Part shown: positions 10,346 through 21,080 of the stretch, one piece after another
Position numbering within the stretch: the stretch's first letter is position 1
Layout: every line of letters begins with the position of its first letter
Made by a program: the position numbers and the translations under genes
Assembly (NCBI GenBank): GCA_050179645.1
Contig: JBFXEX010000004.1
Span: 1-64,000 of the forward strand
Length of the DNA: 64,000 bases
Reading direction: 5' to 3'
From: VAZQ01 sp050179645
Lineage (GTDB): Bacteria > Pseudomonadota > Alphaproteobacteria > Rhizobiales > Xanthobacteraceae
The notes under the pieces: model-generated
Told to the model about the DNA's origin: nothing
Databases searched by the model: none
The model's input: the letters and a program-made list of their open reading frames with translations, nothing else

Positions 10346-11644
10346 ATGCGGGTTCTGATCACCGGCGCCTACGGCTTGATCGGTTCGGCATGCACGGCGC
10401 GGCTGTCGCGTGACGATCATGCGGTCGTCGGCGTCGGGCGCGAGGTTTCGGCGGCACGGCGGTCGTTTCCCGACGTGCGGTGGATTGCGGCCGATGTGGC
10501 GAGGCTCGACACCCCCGCCGCGTGGCGGCCGCTGTTAGCCGATATCGATGCGGTGGTGAACTGCGTCGGCGTGCTGCAGGACGGCATCCGCGACAGCACG
10601 CGGGACATCCACGTCACCGCGACCTGCGCGCTGTTCGATGCCTGCGCCGAGGCCGGTATCCGCCGGGTCGTGCACGTCTCGGCGGTCGGCGCGGCGCCGG
10701 ATGGGCCGAGCGCATTTTCCCACACCAAGGCGCAAGCCGAAGCGCATCTCGCGACGCTCGATCTCGACTGGGTGATCCTGCGCCCCGCATTGGTGATCTC
10801 GCCCATCGCGTACGGCGGCACCGCCATGCTCCGCGGCCTTGCCGGCATTCCGCTGCTAACGCCGGTCATCGCGCCGGACGCCCCCATCCAGGTGGTGAGC
10901 GCGCACGACGTCGCCGAAACCGTGGCGTTCGCGCTTGGTCCCGCAGCGCCGGGCAGGGTGACCTGGGACTTGGCGCATCCGCAGACGCACCGGCTGGCGG
11001 AGATCGTCGTAGCGATACGGCAGTGGCTCGGCTGGCCGTCAGGGCCGCTCGTTGCCTTGCCGGACGCCATCACGCGGCTGATGTCCTTCGCCGCCGATGT
11101 GCTCGGCTGGCTCGGCTGGCGCAGCCCGGCGCGTTCGACCGCGGTGGCGCAGTTGACCGCAGGAGTCGTGGGCGAGCCTTTATCCTGGATCGCCGCAACC
11201 GGCATTAAGCCGCAGAGCCTACGGGATATTCTCGCCGCACACCCGGCCGGGGTGCAGGAGCGCTGGTTTGCCCGGCTTTACCTGCTCAAGCCGGTGGCGA
11301 TCTTGGTGCTTGCGCTGTTCTGGTTCGCCACCGGCGTAATTGCGCTTGGTCCCGGCCGCGCATCCTCGCTGGCGCATCTGCACGCCGCCGGCGTCCATGC
11401 CCCGCTCGACCAGATCATCCTGATCGGCGGCGCGATCTTCGATATCGTCCTCGGCTTCTTGCTGCTGGTGCGGCGCGCGGCACGGATGGTCCTGATCACG
11501 ATGCTGGCGGTAACGCCGTTCTACGTACTGACGGGCACCTTGCTGGCGCCGGAACTGTGGGCCGATCCACTCGGGCCGCTGACCAAGATCGGCCCGCTGA
11601 TGATCGCGACGCTGTTCACGCTGGCGATCCTGGACGAGCGTTGA
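10346..11644 (+). CDS. NAD(P)-binding epimerase-like protein fused to a DoxX-like membrane domain
   Basis: 432 aa. The N-terminal 290 residues are an atypical short-chain dehydrogenase / NmrA-like Rossmann domain: the dinucleotide loop is ITGAYGLIGS, and later come VVNCVGVLQDG, VVHVSAVGA and a lone Lys in SHTKAQAEAH. The C-terminal 130 residues hold four hydrophobic segments (from about 312) of the DoxX-like type. The pairing suggests a membrane-anchored redox or isomerase enzyme; the substrate cannot be told. The ATG follows the previous stop by 22 bp. The two-domain arrangement is recurrent in proteobacteria. Confidence 0.8.
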   Translation: MRVLITGAYGLIGSACTARLSRDDHAVVGVGREVSAARRSFPDVRWIAADVARLDTPAAWRPLLADIDAVVNCVGVLQDGIRDSTRDIHVTATCALFDACAEAGIRRVVHVSAVGAAPDGPSAFSHTKAQAEAHLATLDLDWVILRPALVISPIAYGGTAMLRGLAGIPLLTPVIAPDAPIQVVSAHDVAETVAFALGPAAPGRVTWDLAHPQTHRLAEIVVAIRQWLGWPSGPLVALPDAITRLMSFAADVLGWLGWRSPARSTAVAQLTAGVVGEPLSWIAATGIKPQSLRDILAAHPAGVQERWFARLYLLKPVAILVLALFWFATGVIALGPGRASSLAHLHAAGVHAPLDQIILIGGAIFDIVLGFLLLVRRAARMVLITMLAVTPFYVLTGTLLAPELWADPLGPLTKIGPLMIATLFTLAILDER

Positions 11645-11737
11645 GTGTCGCATCGAAGATATTCAGGCTTTGGCAACCATGCTGTGGTGAATTGCCTGCA
11701 GCAGGATCGTTCGACGCCGCCGGTCGGCTGGAGCCCC

Positions 11738-12136
11738 ATGAGCCTCGCGCCGCTTCTCGATGCCTCGCCGACGATCCAGCTGCATGCGTTCTCGGCCATC
11801 GCGACGTTCTTCCTCGGCGCGATACAGCTGACGGCGCCGAAAGGTACGCTGCCGCACCGCACGTTCGGTTTTCTCTGGGTCGGCTTGATGCTCGTGGTGT
11901 GCATCAGCTCGTTCTGGATCCATGAGCTGCGCTGGTGGGGCGAGTGGAGTCCGATTCACCTGCTGTCGATCTACGTGCTGATTGGGGTGCCGCTCGCCGC
12001 CTGGTACGCCCATCGTCACGAGGTTCAGAGGCACCGCAATGCCATGATGAAGATCTTTGCCGGTGCTCTGGTGATTGCCGGCCTGTTCACCTTCTGGCCC
12101 GGCCGCATCATGCATGCGGTGCTGTTCGGCTCCTGA
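11738..12136 (+). CDS. DUF2306-like four-helix membrane protein
   Basis: 132 aa from the ATG at 11738 (MSLAPLLDAS). The frame is open back to a GTG at 11645, but that part is not convincing and no good ribosome site serves it. Four hydrophobic segments are seen. Conserved-looking motifs are IQLHAFSAIATFFLGAIQL, LPHRTFGFLWV and SSFWIH, with several His that could bind metal or haem, as in the DUF2306 group. The function is unknown. Confidence 0.75.
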   Translation: MSLAPLLDASPTIQLHAFSAIATFFLGAIQLTAPKGTLPHRTFGFLWVGLMLVVCISSFWIHELRWWGEWSPIHLLSIYVLIGVPLAAWYAHRHEVQRHRNAMMKIFAGALVIAGLFTFWPGRIMHAVLFGS

Positions 12137-12304
12137 TCGCCGGGGCCATGGGGCGGCACCGGAGGGGCTTCTGGAGCGCCCGGAAGGATCGGTCGTAAGC
12201 AATTGGTTTATAAAGTAAAATTAGCCGTAGCCAAGGGCAGTTTTGGGTGGCGTCGCGGGGCTGAATCGGCTAGAGAAATCAGGTTCGATTCGTAGGAATT
12301 TTTC

Positions 12305-15028
<2,724 letters not shown>

Positions 15029-15041
15029 GACTTCGCGATCC

Positions 15042-15126
15042 GTGATGTCCGGGGTTGTCCCCGGGCACCCACGTCGTTCTCTTTGATGCGGAAGACGTGG
15101 ATGGCCGGATCAAGTCCGGCCATGAC
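15042..15126. repeat. Dispersed repeat, family C (encodes spurious AGLDPAIHV)
   Basis: Inverted arms ATGGCCGGATCAAGTCCGGCCAT close one end and GGGGTTGTCCCCGGG the other. Read on the minus strand it gives the peptide AGLDPAIHVF, familiar from many false short ORFs in Rhizobiales. It lies right after the gyrA stop and may serve as a terminator. Confidence 0.8.
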
Positions 15127-15176
15127 GTTGACAGGGCAGTGCCGTCATCATCGGCAGCAACTTCAGGTGCGATCCA

Positions 15177-15788
15177 ATGAACTGGGAACTGTTCGCGGCC
15201 TTCCTGCTGATCACGATGATCCTGGTGGTGACGCCGGGCCCGATCGTGACGCTGGTGATTGCGACCGGCGCCAGCCAGGGCGTGCGGGCCGCGCTGGTGA
15301 CCGTCGCCGGGACCACGACGGGCAATGCGCTGCTGATCGCCGGCATTGCGCTCGGTCTGAGCTGGGTACTGGCGAACGCCGTGCTGCTGTTCGAGGTGTT
15401 GCGCTGGGCGGGCGCCGCTTACCTGATCTGGCTCGGCATCCAGGCGTGGCGGAGCGCCGGCAACGGCGGCAGCAAGCCTCCGCCGCGCGGCGTCAATTTC
15501 GGACGCGGTGTCGTGGTCGCGATCTCGAACCCCAAGACCATCGCGTTCTTCACAGCGTTCCTGCCGCAGTTCATCGACCCGGCGCTGCCGGCGGGGCGCC
15601 AGCTCTTCATCATGTGCACGGTCTCGGTGGCGCTCGCGGCGCTGAGCGATTGCGCCTGGGCGGTCGCGGCGGGATTAGGCCGCGCCTGGTTCCTGCAACC
15701 GGCGCGCGCCAAGCTGCTGGCGCGGCTGTCGGGGCTCGCGCTGATCGGCGGCGGCGTCTGGCTGTCGCTCGCCCGCCGCCCGGCTTGA
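15177..15788 (+). CDS. LysE/RhtB-family amino-acid exporter
   Basis: 203 aa with six hydrophobic segments. The N-terminus WELFAAFLLITMILVVTPGP carries the TPGP motif of LysE/RhtB translocators, followed by GASQGVRAALVTVAGTTTGN. The second half has NPKTIAFFTAFLPQFID, another family signature. Such proteins export amino acids or small derivatives by proton exchange; the substrate here is unknown. It stands alone between two dispersed repeats. Confidence 0.9.
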   Translation: MNWELFAAFLLITMILVVTPGPIVTLVIATGASQGVRAALVTVAGTTTGNALLIAGIALGLSWVLANAVLLFEVLRWAGAAYLIWLGIQAWRSAGNGGSKPPPRGVNFGRGVVVAISNPKTIAFFTAFLPQFIDPALPAGRQLFIMCTVSVALAALSDCAWAVAAGLGRAWFLQPARAKLLARLSGLALIGGGVWLSLARRPA

Positions 15789-15810
15789 AGCATTGCGAAG
15801 CAAGAACGCG

Positions 15811-15891
15811 CGTCATTGCGAGCGAAGCGAAGCAATCCAGGATTCTTGAGAAGACTGGATTGCTTCGTCCCTTGCGCTCCTCGCAATGACG
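15811..15891. repeat. Dispersed inverted repeat, family B (CATTGCGAG...CTCGCAATG)
   Basis: The left arm GTCATTGCGAGCGAAGCGAA, then GCAATCCAG, is inverted as CTGGATTGCTTCG and later CTCCTCGCAATGACG. It separates the convergent LysE and Bug-receptor genes. A second copy is at 22235-22323. Confidence 0.9.
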
Positions 15892-15927
15892 GGCTGCTGA
15901 CAAATTGCTCAGCTCATACCGATCGGA

Positions 15928-16917
15928 TCACTGCGGCTTGACGTCGGCGAGCTTGGCCATCGCCTGCCACTTCGGGATCTCCTTGGCGATAAAGGCGCGG
16001 AATTCCTCCGGCGAACCCGGCCGTGACTCGGCGGCGAGCTTGTGGAAGCGATCCTTGACCTCCGGCGATGCCAGCGCGGTGTTGAGCTCGGTATTCAGCC
16101 GCTGCACGATCTCCTTGGGCGTGCCGGCCGGCGCCATCAAACCGGTCCAGGAACCGGCGACGAAGTCGGGGACCCCGCTCTCGATCATGGTCGGGACATC
16201 GGGCAGTTCGGGCAGCCTCTTGGGCGTCGCGACTCCCAGCGCCTTGAGCTTGTTGTCGTGCACGTGACCGAAGGTGACCGAGGTGGTCTCGAAGCCAAGC
16301 TGGATCTGGTTGCCCAGCATATCGGTCAGCACGCCGGAAGCGCCGCGATAGGGCACGATCACGATGTCGGTTTTGGTCACATCACGGAACCAGGCGCCGA
16401 GCATGTGTGGCGGCGCGCCATTCGGCAGGCCGAAATTGAGCTTGCCGGGATTGGCCTTGGCGAGCGCGATCAGTTCCTTGACGTTGTTGGCCTGGACCTT
16501 CAATCCGGCCACCATCACGTAGGGAACGGTGGCGATGAAGCCGACGGGCGCAAAATCCTTCTTCGCGTCGTAGCCGGCGCTGAGATAGAGCGCAGGGCCG
16601 ATCGCCATCGTGGCGGCGCTGCCGACCAGAAGCGTGTAGCCGTCGGGCTCAGCGGTCGCCACGGCGCGGCCGGCAAGCGTGCTGCCGGCGCCCGGGCGGT
16701 TTTCGACAATGACCTGTTGTCCAAGCGACATCGACAGCCGCTGCCCGATCAGCCGGCCCATGATGTCGACGGGGCCTCCGGCCGGGAACGGCACGACCAG
16801 CCTGATCGGTCGCGAGGGATACTTGTCCTGGGCATTGGCGGCCCCAAGGCCGGCGCCAAGTACAATGCCAAGAGCGCAGATGCCGGCGGCGAGCCGCCGC
16901 AGCGTTGTCGTCGTCAT
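15928..16917 (-). CDS. Bug/TctC-family periplasmic receptor
   Basis: 329 aa. A signal peptide (residues 1-29, ending ANAQ) is followed by the hallmark YPSRPIRLVVPFPAGGPVD, then VENRPGAGSTLAGRAVA, AEPDGYTLL and VPYRGASGVLTDML. Bug proteins bind carboxylates and similar small molecules in the periplasm. No TctA or TctB membrane partner is nearby, so it must use a distant one or act as a sensor. It lies 23 bp after the ankyrin gene on the same strand, so the two probably form an operon. A GGGAAATC-type ribosome site precedes the start. Confidence 0.92.
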   Translation of the reverse strand: MTTTTLRRLAAGICALGIVLGAGLGAANAQDKYPSRPIRLVVPFPAGGPVDIMGRLIGQRLSMSLGQQVIVENRPGAGSTLAGRAVATAEPDGYTLLVGSAATMAIGPALYLSAGYDAKKDFAPVGFIATVPYVMVAGLKVQANNVKELIALAKANPGKLNFGLPNGAPPHMLGAWFRDVTKTDIVIVPYRGASGVLTDMLGNQIQLGFETTSVTFGHVHDNKLKALGVATPKRLPELPDVPTMIESGVPDFVAGSWTGLMAPAGTPKEIVQRLNTELNTALASPEVKDRFHKLAAESRPGSPEEFRAFIAKEIPKWQAMAKLADVKPQ

Positions 16918-16940
16918 GATTTCCCTTTCGTGGATGGCAG

Positions 16941-17633
16941 TCAGTGTGCGCCCGCGCGTTCGAGGATGCGGGCAATCTGCGAATAACCGCGAGTGCGGGC
17001 ATGGCCGAGTGCGGTCGTACCGTCTCGGTCCGCCAGGTTGACATCGGCCCCGGCCTGCACCAGCGCCTCGACCGTCTCGGTATGATCGGCTCCGCCGTTG
17101 CCCAGGACGATAGCCTCGAGCAGCGCGGTCCAGCCGAGCGAGTTGACGTGATTGAGCGGCGCCTTGGCGGCGATCAGCATGCGCACGGCCTCGACATGAC
17201 CAAGATGCGCGGCGGCGATCAGGGCCGTGCCGCGATAGGGGCTGGTGATGGCGCGCGGATTGCTGCCGCCATCGAGCGCGATCTTCAGCATTTCGAGGTC
17301 GTTGTCCACTGCTGCGATGGTGACGACGTCGTAGTGCTGGGCGTCGAGCGCGTTGGGGTCGGCGCCCAGGCGGATGAGCGCGCGAGCGGCCGCATGATGT
17401 CGACGGAAGACCGCGACATGCAGCGGGGTGCGGCTGTTGCTGTCCTGAATGTTCGGCTTCTCGCCGTCGGCGATCAGCTTTTCGATCCCGTCAACGTCAC
17501 CGCGGGCGGCGGCATCGTGCAGGCCGGCATAGATGCGAAGGTCGCGCTCGGTCGGCGGGTTCTGCGCCGTCGCGCCGGTACCGGGAAGGACGAGGACCAG
17601 AGCGAATATGACACGCCGGATGAGCTGCGACAT
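16941..17633 (-). CDS. Exported ankyrin-repeat protein
   Basis: 230 aa with a signal peptide (1-23, ending ATAQ) and about five ankyrin repeats. Typical repeat pieces are DSNSRTPLHVAVFRRHHAA, GTALIAAAHLGHVEAVRML and DGTTALGHARTRGYSQIA. Ankyrin repeats bind other proteins, here presumably in the periplasm. It is the first gene of a likely two-gene unit with the Bug receptor, a pairing that could mean it assists or modulates that receptor; this is inference. Confidence 0.88.
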   Translation of the reverse strand: MSQLIRRVIFALVLVLPGTGATAQNPPTERDLRIYAGLHDAAARGDVDGIEKLIADGEKPNIQDSNSRTPLHVAVFRRHHAAARALIRLGADPNALDAQHYDVVTIAAVDNDLEMLKIALDGGSNPRAITSPYRGTALIAAAHLGHVEAVRMLIAAKAPLNHVNSLGWTALLEAIVLGNGGADHTETVEALVQAGADVNLADRDGTTALGHARTRGYSQIARILERAGAH

Positions 17634-17743
17634 CGGAGTTGCTCAGGCTGCGCTTCGCCGATCGCAATCGGGGGTGCGCTGCTTCGGGGGCTGCGATCTT
17701 AACGGGTCTTGCGGTTCCTTACAGTGCGGGTTAGACCGCCGCG

Positions 17744-18256
17744 ATGCCGCGGATCGCGCTTTTTCCCGGGTCGTTCGACCCCGTCACGAACGGCCATCTC
17801 GACCTGGTGCGCCAGGCCGCAAGGCTTGCTGACCGCCTCGTGGTCGCAATTGGAACTCACCCCGGCAAGACGCCGCTGTTCAGCGTCGACGAGCGGCTCT
17901 CCATGCTGCAGGAGACCTGCGCGCCGCTGGCGCGTACGGCCGGCTGCGAATTCGGCGCCACGACGTTCGCCGACCTCGTCGTCACCGCGGCGCAGCGGGA
18001 AGGGGCGACGCTCCTGATCCGCGGACTGCGCAGCGGCAGCGACTTCGACTACGAAATGGAAATGGCCGGCATGAACGGCGCCATGGCGCCCGGGGTACAG
18101 ACCGTCTTCCTGCCGGCGTCGCCGCCGGTTCGCCCGATCACCGCCACACTGGTGCGCCAAATCGCCTCGATGGGCGGCGACGTGACGACATTCGTGCCGC
18201 CCCTGGTCGCCGACCGCCTCAAGGCGAAGTTCGCCGGCAAAGCCGGCAAATCCTAA
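17744..18256 (+). CDS. coaD: Phosphopantetheine adenylyltransferase
   Basis: 170 aa. CoaD makes dephospho-CoA from 4'-phosphopantetheine and ATP, the penultimate step of coenzyme A synthesis. The nucleotidyltransferase motif GSFDPVTNGH gives T15-x-x-H18, and RGLRSGSDFDYE and the C-terminal PITATLVRQIA match the family (usually ISSTLVR). It heads the coaD, cyclophilin, cyclophilin, queA, tgt series on the plus strand. Confidence 0.97.
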   Translation: MPRIALFPGSFDPVTNGHLDLVRQAARLADRLVVAIGTHPGKTPLFSVDERLSMLQETCAPLARTAGCEFGATTFADLVVTAAQREGATLLIRGLRSGSDFDYEMEMAGMNGAMAPGVQTVFLPASPPVRPITATLVRQIASMGGDVTTFVPPLVADRLKAKFAGKAGKS

Positions 18257-18283
18257 GCGATGCCATACCTGAGCGATGCCATA
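18256..18283 (+). repeat. 16-bp tandem duplication before the exported cyclophilin
   Basis: AGCGATGCCATA occurs at 18256-18267 and 18272-18283 with a period of 16. It begins at the coaD stop and ends just before the AGGAG ribosome site of the next gene. Confidence 0.85.
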
Positions 18284-18292
18284 GGAGTGTCC

Positions 18293-18835
18293 ATGTTCCG
18301 CCTGGTCGTTTTGTTTGCCGCGCTGATCTGCGCGGTACCTGCCGTTGCCCAGAAGCTGCCCGCCGGCGCCGATCCGCAGAACACGCTGCTGGTCGACACC
18401 AAGCACGGGCGGATCGTCATCAAGCTGCGGCCCGACCTTGCGCCCAAGCACGTCGAGCGCATCAAGCAGCTCGCCCGCGAAGGTTACTACAACAATGTGC
18501 CGTTCCATCGCGTCATCTCAGGCTTCATGGCGCAGACCGGCGACGGCGCGCGGGGCGACGGCACCGGTGGTTCGAAGTATCCAAACCTGCCGGCGGAGTT
18601 CAGCCGCACGCCGTTCAAGCGCGGCGTCGTCGGCATGGCGCGCTCCAACGATCCGAACTCGGCGAACAGCCAGTTCTTCATCATGTATGACGTGGGCTCG
18701 TTCCTCGACGGCAAGTACACCGTCGTCGGCGAGGTCCTGTCCGGCATGGATGCGGTCGACAAGATCAAGAAGGGCGAGCCGGTGCGCGACCCCGACCGCA
18801 TGATCAAGGTGCAGGTCGCCGCCGACGCCAAGTGA
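18293..18835 (+). CDS. Exported peptidyl-prolyl cis-trans isomerase (cyclophilin type)
   Basis: 180 aa from the ATG at 18293, chosen because AGGAG lies just before it and because the protein then starts with a signal peptide (1-18, ending AVAQ). Cyclophilin core: VPFHRVISGFMAQTGD, the catalytic Arg in FHRV, MARSNDPNSANSQFFIM and the substrate-pocket region FLDGKYTVVGEV. It isomerises prolyl bonds of proteins in the periplasm. The next gene is a cytoplasmic paralogue. Confidence 0.95.
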   Translation: MFRLVVLFAALICAVPAVAQKLPAGADPQNTLLVDTKHGRIVIKLRPDLAPKHVERIKQLAREGYYNNVPFHRVISGFMAQTGDGARGDGTGGSKYPNLPAEFSRTPFKRGVVGMARSNDPNSANSQFFIMYDVGSFLDGKYTVVGEVLSGMDAVDKIKKGEPVRDPDRMIKVQVAADAK

Positions 18836-18919
18836 GGCATCGCGCTGAGTGACGCAGCGGAGACGGCGGGCCATGTGCCCGCCCTCAGATCGTTCGAACA
18901 AATAACCCCAAGGACAGCC

Positions 18920-19384
18920 ATGACCCAGGTCACCGACAACACGATGATTCTCGAAACCACGAAGGGCAAGGTGGTGATCGAAATGCGCCCCGACCTCGCG
19001 CCGGGACACGTCGCCCGCATCAAGGAACTGGTGCGCGAGGGCTTTTACGACGGCGTCGTCTTTCACCGCGTGATCGACGGCTTCATGGCGCAGACCGGCT
19101 GCCCGCAGGGCACCGGCACGGGCGGCTCCGGCAAGAAGCTCAAGGCCGAATTCAACAAGGAGCCACACGTGCGCGGCACCACCTCGATGGCGCGCGCGCA
19201 GAATCCGGACTCCGGCGACAGCCAGTTCTTCATCTGCTTCGACGATGCGTCGTTCCTCAACGGCCAATACACCGTCTGGGGCAAGGTGACCGAAGGCATG
19301 GAGAACGTCGACAAGATCAAGCGCGGCGAGCCGGTGATCAATCCCGACAAGATCGTCTCGGCCAAGATGGCGGTCGACGGCTGA
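18920..19384 (+). CDS. Cytoplasmic peptidyl-prolyl cis-trans isomerase (cyclophilin type)
   Basis: 154 aa from the ATG at 18920 (MTQVTDNTMI), with AAGGA before it; an upstream in-frame start at 18875 is unlikely. It has no signal peptide. The cyclophilin core has VVFHRVIDGFMAQTGCPQG, AQNPDSGDSQFFICF and FLNGQYTVWGKV. It is close to the exported cyclophilin immediately upstream, so the two arose by duplication and were sent to different compartments. It is PpiB-like in function. Confidence 0.95.
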   Translation: MTQVTDNTMILETTKGKVVIEMRPDLAPGHVARIKELVREGFYDGVVFHRVIDGFMAQTGCPQGTGTGGSGKKLKAEFNKEPHVRGTTSMARAQNPDSGDSQFFICFDDASFLNGQYTVWGKVTEGMENVDKIKRGEPVINPDKIVSAKMAVDG

Positions 19385-19386
19385 CG

Positions 19387-19411
19387 CCGGCCGAGCAATC
19401 GGCCGGTTGCG
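19387..19411 (+). terminator. Probable terminator after the cyclophilin genes
   Basis: Hairpin CCGGCCGA-GCAA-TCGGCCGG (19387-19406), just after the stop at 19384 and before the convergent gene at 19489. The T tract after it is poor, so it is called from the stem and its place only. Confidence 0.5.
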
Positions 19412-19488
19412 TTGCCGCCGGCGTGATGTTCGATGGACCGTGGATTGCCGTTCTGCAGGGCCCGCCGACCGTCATCGGGCCGTCAGAG

Positions 19489-19710
19489 CTACGACATGAC
19501 CGCCTCGCGGGCGGACTCCGGTTCGTCTCGCCTTGGCTCGCCATCGCAGACCCAGGCTTCCTGCGCAAACCATTCATGCTCGATCCGGCAGATCGGGCAG
19601 TAGACGCGGGCAAAGAATACCGGCGTGGCGCGAAAGCGTTCGCGATCCGACACCAAACCGGTCTCGATATCGCGCCCTGTCTGTGGGCATCTCACCATAA
19701 CAGCACCCAT
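19489..19710 (-). CDS. Small putative zinc-ribbon protein
   Basis: 73 aa from the ATG at 19710 (MGAVMVRCPQTGRDIETG), with GGAGAGG before it; the longer frame up to 19914 is unlikely to be coding. Cys residues in VRCPQTG, VYCPICRIEH and AWVCDG could bind one zinc. Proteins of this type are common and unnamed in Rhizobiales. It points toward the cyclophilin genes and away from queA. No function can be assigned. Confidence 0.65.
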   Translation of the reverse strand: MGAVMVRCPQTGRDIETGLVSDRERFRATPVFFARVYCPICRIEHEWFAQEAWVCDGEPRRDEPESAREAVMS

Positions 19711-19982
19711 CGGCCTCTCCTTTTTTGTCTTGCGCCTAAGATCAGCGCGCAATTGACGCCCCGGGGGTAAGATCGCTCCGCCCAAATTGACGCGGTCACT
19801 GACAGTGACGTGTGGCTTGTACGGAGATGATGCGAACAGAGTTTGACGCAATGCGGTCAGGCGATTCACGATTTGTTGACGCCGGAATTGCCGCATTTGT
19901 AGGAACTTTTTCACCTTCTCGGATCAGGCGAATCCGGTCGGTGACCTTGTACCTCTGGAAGTCTCGGCTGCTTTGAGAACGC

Positions 19983-21065
19983 ATGCGAACCGACCTATTT
20001 GACTTCGAATTGCCGCCGGAGCGGATCGCGCTGCGGCCGATCGTGCCGCGCGATGCCGCGCGACTGCTCGTGGTCCTGCCGGGACAGACGCCGGAACTCG
20101 ACGACCGGACGATGCGGGCCTTGCCGCAATTGCTGCGTCCGGGGGACGCGCTTGTCGTCAACGACAGCAGGGTGATTCCGGCGCGCCTCCACGGCCGCCG
20201 GATCGGCCGCGGCAGCGAGCCCAGGATCGAGGCGACGCTGCACCGTCGACTCGACGGCGCGCGGTGGCGCGCTTTCGTCAAGCCGGCGAAACGGCTCACG
20301 GCCGGCGACGTCATCCGTTTCGGCGACGAGGGCCGTGTCTGCTTTCTCGGCCAGCTCGACGCCACGGTGGAGAGCAAGGGTGAGGGCGGGGAGGTGACGC
20401 TCGCGTTCGCGTTTCACGGACCCGTGCTCGACCAGGCGATCGCAGAACGCGGCGACATGCCGTTGCCGCCCTATATCGCGGCGCGCCGTAAGCCGGACGA
20501 GCGCGACCGCGCAGACTATCAGACCATGTTCGCCGAAATGGACGGCTCGGTCGCAGCCCCGACGGCAGGCCTGCACTTCACCGATGCGCTGGTGCGGCAA
20601 TTGGACGAGCGAGGCGTTGTCATCCACAAGGTGACGCTGCACGTCGGCGCCGGCACCTTTCTGCCGGTCAAGAGCGACGATATCTCGGACCATCGCATGC
20701 ACGCCGAGTGGGGCAGTGTGAGCGCGGAAACGGCCGACGCGCTCAACGCGGTGCGCCGCACCGGGGGACGGATCGTCGCTGTCGGCTCGACCGCGTTGCG
20801 CACGCTGGAAAGCGCCAGCGGCGAGGACGGGGTCGTGCGCGAGTTCTCGGGCGAGACCGCGCTATTCATCACGCCGGGTTACCGGTTCCGCTGCGTCGAC
20901 GCGATGCTGACCAATTTTCACCTGCCGCGGTCGACGCTGTTCATGCTGGTGTCGGCGCTGTGCGGGCTCGACCTGATGCAGCGCGCCTATGCGCATGCGA
21001 TCGCCGCGGGCTACCGGTTCTATTCCTACGGCGATGCCTGCTTGCTGTTTCGCGCTCAGTCCTGA
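19983..21065 (+). CDS. queA: S-adenosylmethionine:tRNA ribosyltransferase-isomerase
   Basis: 360 aa. QueA moves the ribosyl part of SAM onto preQ1 in tRNA, making epoxyqueuosine. The sequence opens MRTDLFDFELPPERIA and has NDSRVIPARLHG, AAPTAGLHFTDAL, LHVGAGTFLPV, HRMHAEW and TNFHLPRSTLFMLVSA, all strong family signatures. It comes directly before tgt, which acts one step earlier in the same tRNA modification, with a 15-bp gap; the two are surely co-transcribed. Confidence 0.97.
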   Translation: MRTDLFDFELPPERIALRPIVPRDAARLLVVLPGQTPELDDRTMRALPQLLRPGDALVVNDSRVIPARLHGRRIGRGSEPRIEATLHRRLDGARWRAFVKPAKRLTAGDVIRFGDEGRVCFLGQLDATVESKGEGGEVTLAFAFHGPVLDQAIAERGDMPLPPYIAARRKPDERDRADYQTMFAEMDGSVAAPTAGLHFTDALVRQLDERGVVIHKVTLHVGAGTFLPVKSDDISDHRMHAEWGSVSAETADALNAVRRTGGRIVAVGSTALRTLESASGEDGVVREFSGETALFITPGYRFRCVDAMLTNFHLPRSTLFMLVSALCGLDLMQRAYAHAIAAGYRFYSYGDACLLFRAQS

Positions 21066-21080
21066 TACCAACCGCCGGTC

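Noticed and set aside
11645..11737. GTG start at 11645 for the DUF2306-like protein
   Set aside because: No ribosome site, and the extra 31 residues do not look like part of the membrane protein.
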